From the NCBI GenBank assembly GCA_035626155.1, contig DASPOF010000108.1:58666-122665 (forward strand): a stretch of 64,000 nucleotides of DNA. The letters are read 5' to 3'. The stretch comes from DASPOF01 sp035626155. Its GTDB lineage: Bacteria; Desulfobacterota; Binatia; Binatales; Binataceae. The position numbers were made by a program, and so were the translations under genes. Under the pieces are notes generated by a model that was given only the letters and a program-made list of their open reading frames with translations, was not told the origin of the DNA and did no database searches. This document shows, piece by piece, positions 42,013 through 50,687 of the stretch; the first letter of the stretch is position 1; each line of letters begins with the position of its first letter.

Positions 42013-43899
42013 TTATCCGCGCTGCGGGCGCACGATGCGCGCGGCGTGCGGCGGGATTTCGATCTCGTCGCGCGCGGGAACTTCGGCGCCGCCGATCGCG
42101 CGCACGCTGAACGGCCCGGCTCCGATGCCGAGGTCGGCGACTCGCACCCGCTCGTGCGCATCGAGGCGATTAATCAACAATGCGAGCGCTCCGTTGCCTG
42201 CCTTCTTGGAAAGGCCGCGCACTGCACCCGACGCCATCAGGTCGAGCGCACGCATGGGTTCGCGCGTGAAGCTTGCGTCGATTTCTGCGCCGAGCTTCGC
42301 GACCTCGCGGTACAGGCGCGCTTCGTCTCCGCCCAGCAGGCTCATGTCGTCCGAGATCAGAAGCATCCCGCCCGATGCCGCGATAGTTGCGGCCAAAGTC
42401 CCCCGCTCTTCAGCGTTGAGCTGCGTCTGGCGCGAGCGGAGCATCACGCAGTCGGGGTCGTTCAGCCACAGGCGCCGATGCATGAAGCTGCGCGCGACGA
42501 TCGCATCGAGGGCGTGCACCGTCGATGGATCCTCCGCGCCGCCCGCGCCCCAGAACGGCGAGACGTCCGGGCCGATTCTCATCGCGTCAACGATTCCGAT
42601 CGCCTGCCCGAGCGGACATCCGCATCCGAGCAGGAAGGTCTCATCGCCTGCGCCAGCGCGAATCGCCTCCAGGCCGCGCCTGAGCGTCTCGGCGCGCGTG
42701 ATTGCGGGGTCGAAACGGGTTCCCTCGGCGGCCGCGGCATACAGGAAATCGAGCTTCAGGTAGGAGTAACCGAATTCCCGGACGAGCCTGCCGAAAAGGC
42801 GCTCGAGATGCTCGCGGAACGCCGGATTGCTCGCATCGAGCGCATACGCGTACGCATCGCGGTCCGCGGTCCAATTGGGATTGTATCCCGCGCGAAGCGG
42901 CTCGCCGCTTTCGTGGCGGATGAACCAACCGGGATGCTCGCGCATCAGGCGCGAATCGCGCGCCGCGAGAAACGGCGCGGTCCACAGGCCCGGCGTGAAT
43001 CCCGCGGCGCGAATCTCGTCCGCGAGTCGCCTTAGTCCCGACGGGAACTTGGCGTTGGTCGCCTCCCAGTCGCCGAGGCCGGCCTGGAAGCCGTCGTCGA
43101 GTTGCACGACCTCGAGCGGGAACTCATCGCGCATCGCGGCGAGCGAGTGGAGGTTCGCGCGCAGAGCGTCCTCGCTAATCGCGTCGAAGTAGTGGTACCA
43201 GGAGCACCATCCGCGCTGGTACGGCGCGCCCGTCCGCGCATTCATCCGCTTGCCGATGACGCCGGCCCATCGCGACGCGAGCACGGCGGGCGCCGCGCCC
43301 TCGGCGAGGAGCAAAGGCTCGACTTCGCGGACCGACCCCGGCTCGAGCGGAATCCCGTCGAGCAGCACGCGCGCGATGACCCGCTCGGGACCGGGAACGG
43401 TCACGGTGGTGAGTTCGTGCGCCGCGCCGGCAAATCCCGCCAGCACCGCGGCGGGCGCATCGGTGCTCTCGACGATCGCGAACATCTCGGAGGTCAGCGC
43501 TTCGGGGAATTCGCGCGGGCGGCGCGCCTCGCTCTGATGATTGAGGCGCGCGATACGCGACGCACCGTCGCGCCGATGAACGGCCGCGGAAATTACCGGA
43601 TAGGCGCCCGAGCTGCTCCACGATTGATATCCATGCTTGAAGAAGCGCGCGGGCCGCTCAGGCGCAAGCCCCGTTGCGACTTCAATCAGCAGCGCGTCCA
43701 GGAAGATCGGCTCCGCGGACTTATTTCGAATCGTGGCGCGCACGACGCGGCCCGAATCCGCCGCGCCGGCGCTCGCGGCAATCTCGATGCGGCCCCGCTC
43801 GGCCGACGTTGCCGAGAACTCATCGGGTGGCAGATGGCGAATCGCGCCGCGCGCGCCTCGGCGATCGGCGAAGCGGAGTTCCAGGCTCGTGACTTTCAT
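42013..43899 (-). CDS. GH36-type alpha-galactosidase
   Basis: A 628-residue clan GH-D enzyme. N-terminal beta-sandwich, then a (beta/alpha)8 domain starting PYQRGWCSWYHYFDAISEDA, VVQLDDGFQAGLGDWE, and GLWTAPFLAARDSRLMREHP. The nucleophile Asp is in YLKLDFLYAAA and the acid/base Asp in MRIGPDVSPFWG; GCGCPLG between them is the substrate-binding loop typical of bacterial GH36. No signal peptide is visible, so it acts on imported galactosides. Its stop codon is adjacent to the galactokinase stop, giving a convergent galactose cluster. Confidence 0.9.
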   Translation of the reverse strand: MKVTSLELRFADRRGARGAIRHLPPDEFSATSAERGRIEIAASAGAADSGRVVRATIRNKSAEPIFLDALLIEVATGLAPERPARFFKHGYQSWSSSGAYPVISAAVHRRDGASRIARLNHQSEARRPREFPEALTSEMFAIVESTDAPAAVLAGFAGAAHELTTVTVPGPERVIARVLLDGIPLEPGSVREVEPLLLAEGAAPAVLASRWAGVIGKRMNARTGAPYQRGWCSWYHYFDAISEDALRANLHSLAAMRDEFPLEVVQLDDGFQAGLGDWEATNAKFPSGLRRLADEIRAAGFTPGLWTAPFLAARDSRLMREHPGWFIRHESGEPLRAGYNPNWTADRDAYAYALDASNPAFREHLERLFGRLVREFGYSYLKLDFLYAAAAEGTRFDPAITRAETLRRGLEAIRAGAGDETFLLGCGCPLGQAIGIVDAMRIGPDVSPFWGAGGAEDPSTVHALDAIVARSFMHRRLWLNDPDCVMLRSRQTQLNAEERGTLAATIAASGGMLLISDDMSLLGGDEARLYREVAKLGAEIDASFTREPMRALDLMASGAVRGLSKKAGNGALALLINRLDAHERVRVADLGIGAGPFSVRAIGGAEVPARDEIEIPPHAARIVRPQRG

Positions 43900-43937
43900 G
43901 CGTGGCAGCCTCTGGGAAGGGACGGTTCGGCCGGCAA

Positions 43938-45530
43938 TTACTCGATTACCTCCTCCGTCTCATCGGGGATACCCTTGCTCGGCAGCAGAAATACAATAGG
44001 CAGAAATATCAACATGATAATCGCCAGCATGCAATGGACGTCATTGTATGCCAGCATGCGCGCCTCCCGGGTAACTACATGATTGACGACCGAGACGGCC
44101 GTCTCCTGCGCAGAGCCCGAATTGAATGCCGGGACTCTCAGTACGCGCTGCACCGCGGGGCTCCAGGCGATGAATGCCTCATGGCGAGGAGTGATGTTGT
44201 CGACCAGGATGGACCGGTGAAAGTGCGCGCGCCGGGTCACGACGGTTGCGAGAACGGCGTAGGCGACATTGCCTGCCACCCGGTTTACGAAATTGCTCAA
44301 AGCCGCGGCCTGGGTCATGTTCTGCCGCGCTACGCTGCTCAGCGCGACGGTATTGACCACGGTCCCGGAAAAGGCCAGGCCGAGCCCGGTCGATGCAGTC
44401 AGGAGCGCGATATTCCAGAACCCCACGCCGGTCGATAAATGGCCGAGTGACCAGTATGTATAAATCAGCACAATCATTGCGAAGGTGACCAGCTTTCGCG
44501 GGCTCACGCGATTATACATTCGGCCGCTGACCTGCATGAAGAACAGCATCATGATCGACCGTGGAATCATCACCAGGCCCGAGGCGAGCGCGGTATAGCC
44601 CAGTAGCGTCTGGGTCAACTGCGGCAGGAGGAAAGTCGATCCGAATACGGCAAAGCCGGTGACCGCGTTGTATGTATTGCCGGCCCTGAGCAGCGGATTT
44701 TTGTACAGGCGCAGATTGATAATCGGCTCTTTTTGCAGAAGCTCCCAGACCACGAGACTGAGCAAGGCCGATGCGGTGAAAATGACTCCCCAGGTCAGCA
44801 TCCGCGACTGGAACCAGCCGACTTGCTGTCCGCGCTCGAGCACGATTTGCAGGGCGGTGATGCCGGCTGTGAGCAGTCCGATGCCGACCGCATCGATTTT
44901 TTCCACGCCGCGCTTGAGATAGGGCGGATCGTGGACGAAGGTGCTCACCATGAACAGGCAGATCAGGCAGATCGGCACGTTTATATAGAAAATGAACGGC
45001 CAACCATAGTTGTCGATTAGCCACCCGGCGATGACCGGTCCGGTCGCGGGAGCCAGGATGGTTCCCATCGAGAATGTGGCCATCGCCACACCCTGCTCTT
45101 CGGGGGGGAATTTCTCGCGCACGATCGCCTGCGAGAGCGGCATCAGAGTGCCTCCGCCTATTCCCTGCAGAATGCGGAAGGCGATCATCTGGGCAAGCGT
45201 GTGCGACATCCCGGAAAGAACCGATCCGGCGACAAACACTATCATCGAGAATAGGTAAAGGCGCTTTCGCCCGATGAGAGTGGTCCACCAGGCCGCCATC
45301 GTGATCATGATCATCGAAGCGATGTTGTACGAAGTCGCAACCCACGTGACGGTGAGGAGATCGATGCCGAAGCTGCCCATCATGTGCGGCATCGCGACGT
45401 TCACGATGGTCACGTCCATCAGCGCGACGAACGTTCCCAGCAACACGGAGAGCGCGACTATCCACTTGCCGGATTCGGCCGTCCTGCGGGCGGCAACTAG
45501 GTCTTCGCTATGAGTCAGGCCCGCGGCCAC
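43938..45530 (-). CDS. DHA2-family MFS multidrug efflux transporter
   Basis: A 530-residue transporter with 14 hydrophobic segments, EmrB/QacA type. Motifs: LGTFVALMDVTIVNVAMPHM in helix 1, RILQGIGGGTLMPLSQAIV, and the antiporter motif C region MGTILAPATGPVIAGWLID. Such proteins export drugs or metabolites with protons, usually with an EmrA-like periplasmic partner, but no membrane fusion protein gene is nearby. The gene stands alone, divergent from selA. Substrates cannot be predicted. Confidence 0.9.
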   Translation of the reverse strand: MAAGLTHSEDLVAARRTAESGKWIVALSVLLGTFVALMDVTIVNVAMPHMMGSFGIDLLTVTWVATSYNIASMIMITMAAWWTTLIGRKRLYLFSMIVFVAGSVLSGMSHTLAQMIAFRILQGIGGGTLMPLSQAIVREKFPPEEQGVAMATFSMGTILAPATGPVIAGWLIDNYGWPFIFYINVPICLICLFMVSTFVHDPPYLKRGVEKIDAVGIGLLTAGITALQIVLERGQQVGWFQSRMLTWGVIFTASALLSLVVWELLQKEPIINLRLYKNPLLRAGNTYNAVTGFAVFGSTFLLPQLTQTLLGYTALASGLVMIPRSIMMLFFMQVSGRMYNRVSPRKLVTFAMIVLIYTYWSLGHLSTGVGFWNIALLTASTGLGLAFSGTVVNTVALSSVARQNMTQAAALSNFVNRVAGNVAYAVLATVVTRRAHFHRSILVDNITPRHEAFIAWSPAVQRVLRVPAFNSGSAQETAVSVVNHVVTREARMLAYNDVHCMLAIIMLIFLPIVFLLPSKGIPDETEEVIE

Positions 45531-45730
45531 TTTTGCTTAATGCCTCGATGCTGATGCACTGCCGATTTGGTTCGCCAGGCGGCATCGCGGTTCCCAACGC
45601 TGTACCCCCGCGTGCCGATGGCGCCTGGCCGGTTCAGTCGGCGAGGGAATGAGGCTGTTCTTCATTCCCGCCAGTTGGACGCCGCGCACTCGGCATTTTT
45701 CAACACCCTCTGAATTGACGCAACGCGGAC

Positions 45731-45766
45731 GCGGGACGGCGCGCCGATGGCGTCGCGCCGTCCCGC
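45731..45766 (+). repeat. Strong hairpin in the selA leader
   Basis: GCGGGACGGCGCG (45731-45743) pairs perfectly over 13 bp with CGCGCCGTCCCGC (45754-45766), 10-nt loop. It ends 32 nt before the proposed selA ATG and lacks a T-run, so a leader structure is at least as likely as a terminator. In E. coli a SECIS-like element in the selAB leader binds SelB; a parallel here is only a guess. Confidence 0.5.
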
Positions 45767-45798
45767 GCTCTTGCCACGGTTGCTCGCGCTCTCAGATA

Positions 45799-47250
45799 AT
45801 GCCTTCGATGGCGGGCAAGTCGCGACAGCGCCAGCGTGCCGTACAATCTGCGCCGGATAGCCGGGGCGATCGGCTTCGCATCGTACCGCCGACCGACGAA
45901 TGTCTGCGCGCCGTCGAGAAACAGCCTGCGTTCGAGGGCCTGAGCCGCGGGTACCTTAAAATGATGGTGCAGCGAGCGCAAGCGGAGCTGCGCGAGGCGA
46001 TCGTTGCGGGCCGGCGCGACTTTGCGCCCGCGCGCGATGCGGTGCTCGAGGCGCTGGTGCATCGAGTCGAGGCGGCCGTAGCCGCAGACGAACCCGCGCT
46101 CAAGCCGGTGGTCAATGCGACCGGTATCATCCTGCACACGAACCTCGGGCGCGCGATCCTTGCCGAAGATGCCATCGAAGCGCTCGAACAGGCGGCGCGG
46201 TCCGCGGTCAACCTCGAGTACGATCTCGCCACCGGCGAACGCGGCGATCGCGACTCGCTCGTCGAGACGGAGTTGCGCGCGCTGACCGGAGCCGAGGCGG
46301 CCACCGTGGTCAACAACAACGCGGCGGCGGTGCTGCTCGCGCTGAACACGCTTGCCGAGGGGCGCGAGGTGATCGTCTCGCGCGGGGAGCTGATCGAGAT
46401 CGGCGGTTCGTTCCGGCTGCCGGACATCATGGCGCGAAGCGGCGCGCGGCTGCGCGAGGTCGGCACCACCAATCGCACCCATCCGCGCGACTACATCGAC
46501 GCGATTGGGCCCGACACCGCCCTTCTGCTCAAGGTCCATCCCTCCAACTACCGCGTGGTCGGATTCACCAGCGAAGTTCCCCTCGACGAGCTGGTGAAGA
46601 TCGGCCGCGAGCGCGGGCTCGACGTGGTGGAGGACCTCGGCGCGGGCGCGCTGGTCGATTTCACCGCTTACGGCCTTGCGCCCGAGCCGGTGGTCGCGGA
46701 TCGAATCGCCGCCGGCGCTGCGCTGGTCACGTTCTCGGGCGACAAGTTGCTCGGCGGTCCGCAAGCCGGCCTGATCGCCGGGCGGCGCGAACTGGTCGAA
46801 CGGTTGCGGCGCAACCCGCTCAAGCGCGCGCTGCGATGCGACAAGCTCACACTGGCTGCGCTCGAAGCGACGCTCAGGCTCTACCTCCGATCCGCCGATC
46901 TCCCATCGGTGGTGCCGACCTTGAGGCTTCTTCGGCGCACGCCCGGGGAGCTGCGGTCGATCGGCGAGCGCGTTCGTGCAATCCTCGCGGAAAGGCTCGG
47001 CGGCGAGTTCCAAGTCGACGTCGTATCGTCCTTTGCCGAGGCCGGCTCGGGTTCGCTTCCCGCCGAGTCGCTCGAAAGCGCGGCGGTCCGCGTGCGCCAT
47101 CCGCGGATGTCCCCGGATAAGATCGCGGAGATCTTCCGCCGTGCGCGAATTATCGGGAGGGTAAGCGACCGGACCTTTCTGCTCGACATGAGGACGATAG
47201 AAGACGAATCAGTGTTCGCGGTCGACTTCGGCCGGATGGTCGAGAAATAG
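45799..47250 (+). CDS. selA: L-seryl-tRNA(Sec) selenium transferase
   Basis: A 483-residue PLP enzyme that turns seryl-tRNA(Sec) into selenocysteinyl-tRNA(Sec). The N-terminal tRNA-binding segment (RIVPPTDECLRAV, LSRGYLKMMVQRAQAEL) is followed by VNATGIILHTNLGRAILAED, VNNNAAAVLLALNTLA, RGELIEIGGSFRLPDIM, LKVHPSNYRVVGFT, VVEDLGAGALVD and the Schiff-base Lys in TFSGDKLLGGPQAGLI. The frame is open to 45649 but ATG 45799 (or 45808) gives the usual family length and puts the hairpin outside the gene. selB, selD and tRNA-Sec are not in this window. Confidence 0.95.
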   Translation: MPSMAGKSRQRQRAVQSAPDSRGDRLRIVPPTDECLRAVEKQPAFEGLSRGYLKMMVQRAQAELREAIVAGRRDFAPARDAVLEALVHRVEAAVAADEPALKPVVNATGIILHTNLGRAILAEDAIEALEQAARSAVNLEYDLATGERGDRDSLVETELRALTGAEAATVVNNNAAAVLLALNTLAEGREVIVSRGELIEIGGSFRLPDIMARSGARLREVGTTNRTHPRDYIDAIGPDTALLLKVHPSNYRVVGFTSEVPLDELVKIGRERGLDVVEDLGAGALVDFTAYGLAPEPVVADRIAAGAALVTFSGDKLLGGPQAGLIAGRRELVERLRRNPLKRALRCDKLTLAALEATLRLYLRSADLPSVVPTLRLLRRTPGELRSIGERVRAILAERLGGEFQVDVVSSFAEAGSGSLPAESLESAAVRVRHPRMSPDKIAEIFRRARIIGRVSDRTFLLDMRTIEDESVFAVDFGRMVEK

Positions 47251-47313
47251 GTGATCCGCGTGCGCCGTCACGGCGCAAACCGAATCGCGGCGCAAGCCGC
47301 ATCAGGAGATCCC

Positions 47314-47535
47314 ATGCCGGAAAAGACCTACAAGCTCATCGATGTCGTCGGCGTGTCCGACGAAAGCATCCAGCAGGCCGTGCGCAACGCGCTCAAGAAG
47401 GCGCGCCAGACGCTGCGCAATATCGACTGGTTCGAGGTCAGCAACATCCGCGGCGCGGTGATGAGGAACGGGGAGCCGGAGTTCCAGGTCGAGGTGCGAA
47501 TCGGCTTCCGTCTGGAAAACAACCCCGCCGCCTGA
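47314..47535 (+). CDS. Dodecin flavin-binding protein
   Basis: A 73-residue dodecin (usual 65-70), which forms hollow dodecamers storing flavins. It has KLIDVVGVSDESIQQAVRNA, ALKKARQTLRNIDWFEVSNI with the tryptophan that stacks on flavin, and FQVEVRIGFRLE at the end. ATG 47314 has AGGAG 6 nt upstream. It lies 63 nt downstream of selA on the same strand and may be cotranscribed. A weak hairpin follows its stop codon. Confidence 0.93.
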   Translation: MPEKTYKLIDVVGVSDESIQQAVRNALKKARQTLRNIDWFEVSNIRGAVMRNGEPEFQVEVRIGFRLENNPAA

Positions 47536-47550
47536 TCTTCGCGCACGGCT

Positions 47551-47572
47551 GCCCCGGTCTCACCGGGCCTTT
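47551..47572 (+). terminator. Weak terminator-like hairpin after dodecin
   Basis: CCCGGT and ACCGGG (47553-47558, 47562-47567) around a CTC loop, followed by a short CTTT. It is 18 nt past the dodecin stop codon and has no real U-run. Confidence 0.3.
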
Positions 47573-47675
47573 CGCCATGCGCCGCTCGATTCGCCGAGCC
47601 GGCGCGTGGCCGCGGCGCGTCCATGCCGCAATCCCCGCTGCTTTTGGGGTTGAACGGACGTGAAGGAGGTCGCGA

Positions 47676-48098
47676 ATGAACCCCCGGATCTGGTTGAGAG
47701 TGGCGGCAGTCCTTCAGGCGCTCGGTATTGTCGGCCATACGATTGCCAGTTCGAAAACAACCGGGCGCGGACCCCAGGAGCAGGCGGTATTCGACGCGAT
47801 GCGAGCGTTTCATTTCCAGATCATGGGGTCGAGCCGCACCTACTGGGATTTCATGCGCGGCTACGCGCATTCGACCACGGTGTTCTTCGCGATCATGGCT
47901 GTGCTGATGTGGCAGTTGGGGAATCTGGGCCGCACGAATGCTCGCGAGGCTCGGCCCTTCATCATCGTGTTGTTCGTGGGCCAGGCTTTTCTGGTGGTCC
48001 TGAGCTGGACTTACTTTTTCGCGGGGCCCGGCGTAGTGGCGACTGCGATCGCCTTGTGCCTCGGGATCGCATCGATTGCGGTATCGCGCGCCGGCTAA
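47676..48098 (+). CDS. Small four-helix membrane protein, unknown function
   Basis: A 140-residue protein with about four hydrophobic segments (WLRVAAVLQALGIVGHTIA, TTVFFAIMAVLMWQLGNLG, FIIVLFVGQAFLVVLSWTYF, VATAIALCLGIASIAV). AAGGAGG at 47663-47669 supports ATG 47676. It resembles a group of uncharacterised bacterial membrane proteins with a FHFQIMG segment between helices 1 and 2. I cannot assign a function. Confidence 0.75.
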   Translation: MNPRIWLRVAAVLQALGIVGHTIASSKTTGRGPQEQAVFDAMRAFHFQIMGSSRTYWDFMRGYAHSTTVFFAIMAVLMWQLGNLGRTNAREARPFIIVLFVGQAFLVVLSWTYFFAGPGVVATAIALCLGIASIAVSRAG

Positions 48099-48332
48099 TC
48101 GGCGTCCGAATCTCCCGCCCGGATCGCGGCCGGCTGAGCATCGGCATCCTGTCAGGCTCATCGCGGTGCGCGGGAGACGAACCGATTGTTTTGCACGGCC
48201 GCGCACCCCGCGATAGTCTGTGAAAATGGCCGTTCGACCAGCGGCGCGACTGGAAAATTGCAATGATATCGGCGCAGGTATTGCGGCGGCCCGCCCAATG
48301 TCGCGTGGATGAGGCGCTGACCCGGCCAAACG

Positions 48333-49883
48333 ATGAAGACCTGCCCACGATGCGACCGGACTTATCCCGATAGCGAGACCTTCTGCGCGCAGGACGGCAT
48401 CGCGCTGGTTCCAGCCGGTCCCGCTTTCACCCAGGGCGCTGACCGGGGCGCAGGCGGAGCCGGCCGTCCGCCCGCATCGGAAGAAACGAAAATCGAGTGT
48501 CCCGTCTGCGGTGGCAAAGCTGAGCCGGGCGAGGTGATTTGCAATTTCTGCGGCGCGCGCCTGAGCGATTCGCAGCCCGAGGCGCCTGCGCCCGCAGCGC
48601 CGGCGGCCACGTCCCGCCGCGCGCCACAATTTTCGAGCAGCCGGCTTGCCGGTCCCACAGGCGCGGCCGATGAAGCACAGGACGAGGAGACGGGCGGCGG
48701 GCGCGCGCTTGGCATAATCGGCTATACGCTTGCGGCGCTGGTAGCGCTTGGCGGCGGCGCCTGGCTCGCGCTTCATCTCACCTCGGCGAAGGCGCCCGAG
48801 GAGACCAAAGCAGTTTCGCCCTCCGCGGTCGCATCGCCGGCCGCCGTGCCGTCGGGACCGCAGGTCGTCCTTGCGACCGGTCTCGGAATCCAGGTTGCGG
48901 GGGAATCGGCATCGTCACCCGAGCGGGATCAGGAAGCGATGCGCAAGGTCTTCGATGCGAACAAGGCCGGGCTGCTCGACATATACAAGCGCGCGCTCGG
49001 CAGCGACGCATCGATGCACGATGCGATGGATCTCAGGCTCAAGGTGATGCCCGACGGAACGGTGGGCGGTGCGGCGGTCCGCACCTCGAGCGTGCCCAAT
49101 CCGAGCCTCGATGCGGATGTGGTCAAAGAGGTTTCGGGATGGTCGTTCACGCCGTTCAGCGGCGGCCAGGTTGAGGTCGATTATCCGGTCATCCTCGCGC
49201 GCGATGACGCCGACCGCGCGTCGCTGGAATCTGACCTCAAGGCGAAGCTCGCAAGTCTCAGTCCCACCGAGACGCCCGAGTATGCCTCGGCCCCGGTTGC
49301 GACTCCCGCCTCCGCAGCGCCATCGCCGCCAGCCGCCCCAGCAGTAGGGGCCGCGACACCGGCCGCCGCTCCCAGCGAGGCGCTTGGAGCGGCCGCTCCA
49401 TCTCCCGCGGCTCGGGCCGCGCACAAGCGTCCCCGCCGCGAGTACGCCGCTGTGCCCAAGCCGACCCCGTCGCTGCTGGAGCGCGTGCAAACCGCGCTTA
49501 AGGGCAACCGGAAACTCGGGCGTGTGCGGGCATACACCGACCACGGCACGGTTACGCTTTATGGTAAAGTTTTTGATGACAACGACAAGCTGCTCGCCGA
49601 GCGCACCGCGCGCAACGTCGATGGTGTCAGCGGCGTCAATAACGTTCTCACCACCGACCTGGGCGAGTGGGCGGCGATGGAGTCGAAAATCCAGCAGCAG
49701 CTTCAGAACGCGGGGCTCGGCAAGGTTACGGTCAAGGTCATCGGGCATGATGCGTACCTCGGCGGATCGGTTAAGACCGATCTTGAGAAGGAGCGGGCGG
49801 TTACGATCACGGTTGGCGCCGCGCCGGTGATGGTGCGTGCGAATCTGATAAGCGTCGAGCCGGGAAGAGTTTTCGGATTTTAA
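48333..49883 (+). CDS. Zinc-ribbon, membrane-anchored protein with AgmX/TonB-like and two BON domains
   Basis: A 516-residue multidomain protein. Residues 1-20 and 52-77 are zinc ribbons (CPRCDRTYPDSETFC; CPVCGGKAEPGEVICNFCG). One transmembrane helix lies near 129-149 (GIIGYTLAALVALGGGAWLA). Residues about 195-290 (VFDANKAGLLDIYKRALGSD, LKVMPDGTVGGAAVRTSS, VKEVSGWSFTPFSGGQVEVD) look like the AgmX/PglI C-terminal, TonB-like domain. An Ala/Pro-rich linker leads to a BON domain (LLERVQTALKGNRKLGRVRA, TLYGKVFDDNDKLLAERTAR) and a second BON-like one (IQQQLQNAGLGKVTVKVIGH). The zinc ribbons would be cytoplasmic and the rest periplasmic. A stress-sensing or envelope-scaffold role is possible but unproven. 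Confidence 0.75.
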   Translation: MKTCPRCDRTYPDSETFCAQDGIALVPAGPAFTQGADRGAGGAGRPPASEETKIECPVCGGKAEPGEVICNFCGARLSDSQPEAPAPAAPAATSRRAPQFSSSRLAGPTGAADEAQDEETGGGRALGIIGYTLAALVALGGGAWLALHLTSAKAPEETKAVSPSAVASPAAVPSGPQVVLATGLGIQVAGESASSPERDQEAMRKVFDANKAGLLDIYKRALGSDASMHDAMDLRLKVMPDGTVGGAAVRTSSVPNPSLDADVVKEVSGWSFTPFSGGQVEVDYPVILARDDADRASLESDLKAKLASLSPTETPEYASAPVATPASAAPSPPAAPAVGAATPAAAPSEALGAAAPSPAARAAHKRPRREYAAVPKPTPSLLERVQTALKGNRKLGRVRAYTDHGTVTLYGKVFDDNDKLLAERTARNVDGVSGVNNVLTTDLGEWAAMESKIQQQLQNAGLGKVTVKVIGHDAYLGGSVKTDLEKERAVTITVGAAPVMVRANLISVEPGRVFGF

Positions 49884-49976
49884 GTTCGCGACGGCGCTGT
49901 CTTAAGCGAGCCTTGCTTGTCCTTGCCAGCGCCTTGACCCGGGGCATGACTGAACCGGCACGGGCCACGGCATCTA

Positions 49977-50005
49977 TTGACAACGATTCTTATGAACGGT
50001 TAGAT
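49977..50005 (+). promoter_or_regulatory. Possible sigma-70 promoter for SCP2 gene
   Basis: A perfect -35 TTGACA (49977-49982) and TTAGAT 17 nt on; the -10 is weak. A near-perfect AGGAGGTG ribosome-binding site follows before ATG 50056. Confidence 0.35.
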
Positions 50006-50055
50006 GACGCACATAGCGCGGCTCCGCCGCTCCCACCAGGAGGTGTCCGTTTCCC

Positions 50056-50388
50056 ATGGCTGATGCACCAACGACCCCAAAGCAGATTTTCGCTGAAATG
50101 CCGAACCGCTTCAAAAAGGATGCGGCTAAAGGCCTGACCGCCACTTACCAGTTCGATCTTTCGGGTGATAATGGTGGCAAGTGGCATGTCGTTATCAACA
50201 ACCAGGCGTGCGAGGTCAAAGAGGGCCCGGCGGCATCGCCGAGCATCACGATCTCCATGGCGGCGCAGGATTACGTCGATATGACCACCGGGAAGCTCAA
50301 CCCCCAGGTGGCTTTCATGAGCGGCAAGCTCCGGATCACTGGGGACATGGGGCTTGCACTGCGGATGGGCAGCCTGTTCGGGCAATAA
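50056..50388 (+). CDS. SCP2 sterol-carrier-domain protein
   Basis: A 110-residue single-domain protein. The SCP2 lipid-binding fold is seen in KQIFAEMPNRFKKDAAKGL, TATYQFDLSGDNGGKWHVVI, SITISMAAQDYVDMTTGKLN and FMSGKLRITGDMGLALRMGS. Such proteins bind lipids or acyl-CoAs, which fits the many acyl-CoA dehydrogenases and CoA-transferases around it. It has its own strong ribosome-binding site and a hairpin after the stop codon, so it is probably a single-gene transcript. Confidence 0.92.
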   Translation: MADAPTTPKQIFAEMPNRFKKDAAKGLTATYQFDLSGDNGGKWHVVINNQACEVKEGPAASPSITISMAAQDYVDMTTGKLNPQVAFMSGKLRITGDMGLALRMGSLFGQ

Positions 50389-50421
50389 CAGGATGAAGAT
50401 TTTCGCCCGATGATTCGTATA

Positions 50422-50450
50422 GCGCCGGGTCCGCGCTCCGGACCCGGCGC
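50422..50450 (+). terminator. Perfect 12-bp hairpin after SCP2 gene
   Basis: GCGCCGGGTCCG (50422-50433) and CGGACCCGGCGC (50439-50450) around a 5-nt loop, 34 nt past the stop codon. The tail is CCAACACTG, not a U-run, so termination would depend on the stem alone. Confidence 0.55.
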
Positions 50451-50508
50451 TCCAACACTGCCAATATCACTCCCCGGATTGAAATAGCTCGAAGTGTTTA
50501 ACTCGCGT

Positions 50509-50526
50509 CACTGATCGCGATCAGTG
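50509..50526. promoter_or_regulatory. Perfect 18-bp palindrome, candidate operator
   Basis: CACTGATCGCGATCAGTG, no mismatch and no spacer. It is flanked by two GTTTAA copies (50496-50501 and near 50537). It lies about 160-180 nt before the small basic protein gene, in a noncoding gap. It looks like a dimeric regulator site; the regulator is unknown. Confidence 0.45.
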
Positions 50527-50631
50527 CGCTAGCAAGGAATAGTTTAAGTCACCGAGCAACGAGCTAAGGCGGCTGCGAGCGCGGATGCCATCGTGCTATT
50601 CCCGCTCGGCCTTCACAAAATTTGGATTTGC

Positions 50632-50647
50632 CTGTCGGTAACGACAG
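50632..50647 (+). repeat. Tetraloop hairpin next to a Shine-Dalgarno sequence
   Basis: CTGTCG-GTAA-CGACAG forms a 6-bp stem capped by a GUAA (GNRA) loop, directly followed by AAAGGAGG (50648-50655). The nearest in-frame codon at ideal spacing is ACG 50664; ATG 50688 is 32 nt further than the GG. It may be an RNA element that controls the next small gene. Confidence 0.4.
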
Positions 50648-50687
50648 AAAGGAGGACGGATCCACGTCACAGGAAGAGAGAGTCAGC

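Noticed and set aside
45649..45798. N-terminal extension of SelA
   Set aside because: Arg-rich, without family similarity, and it would run through a perfect 13-bp hairpin.
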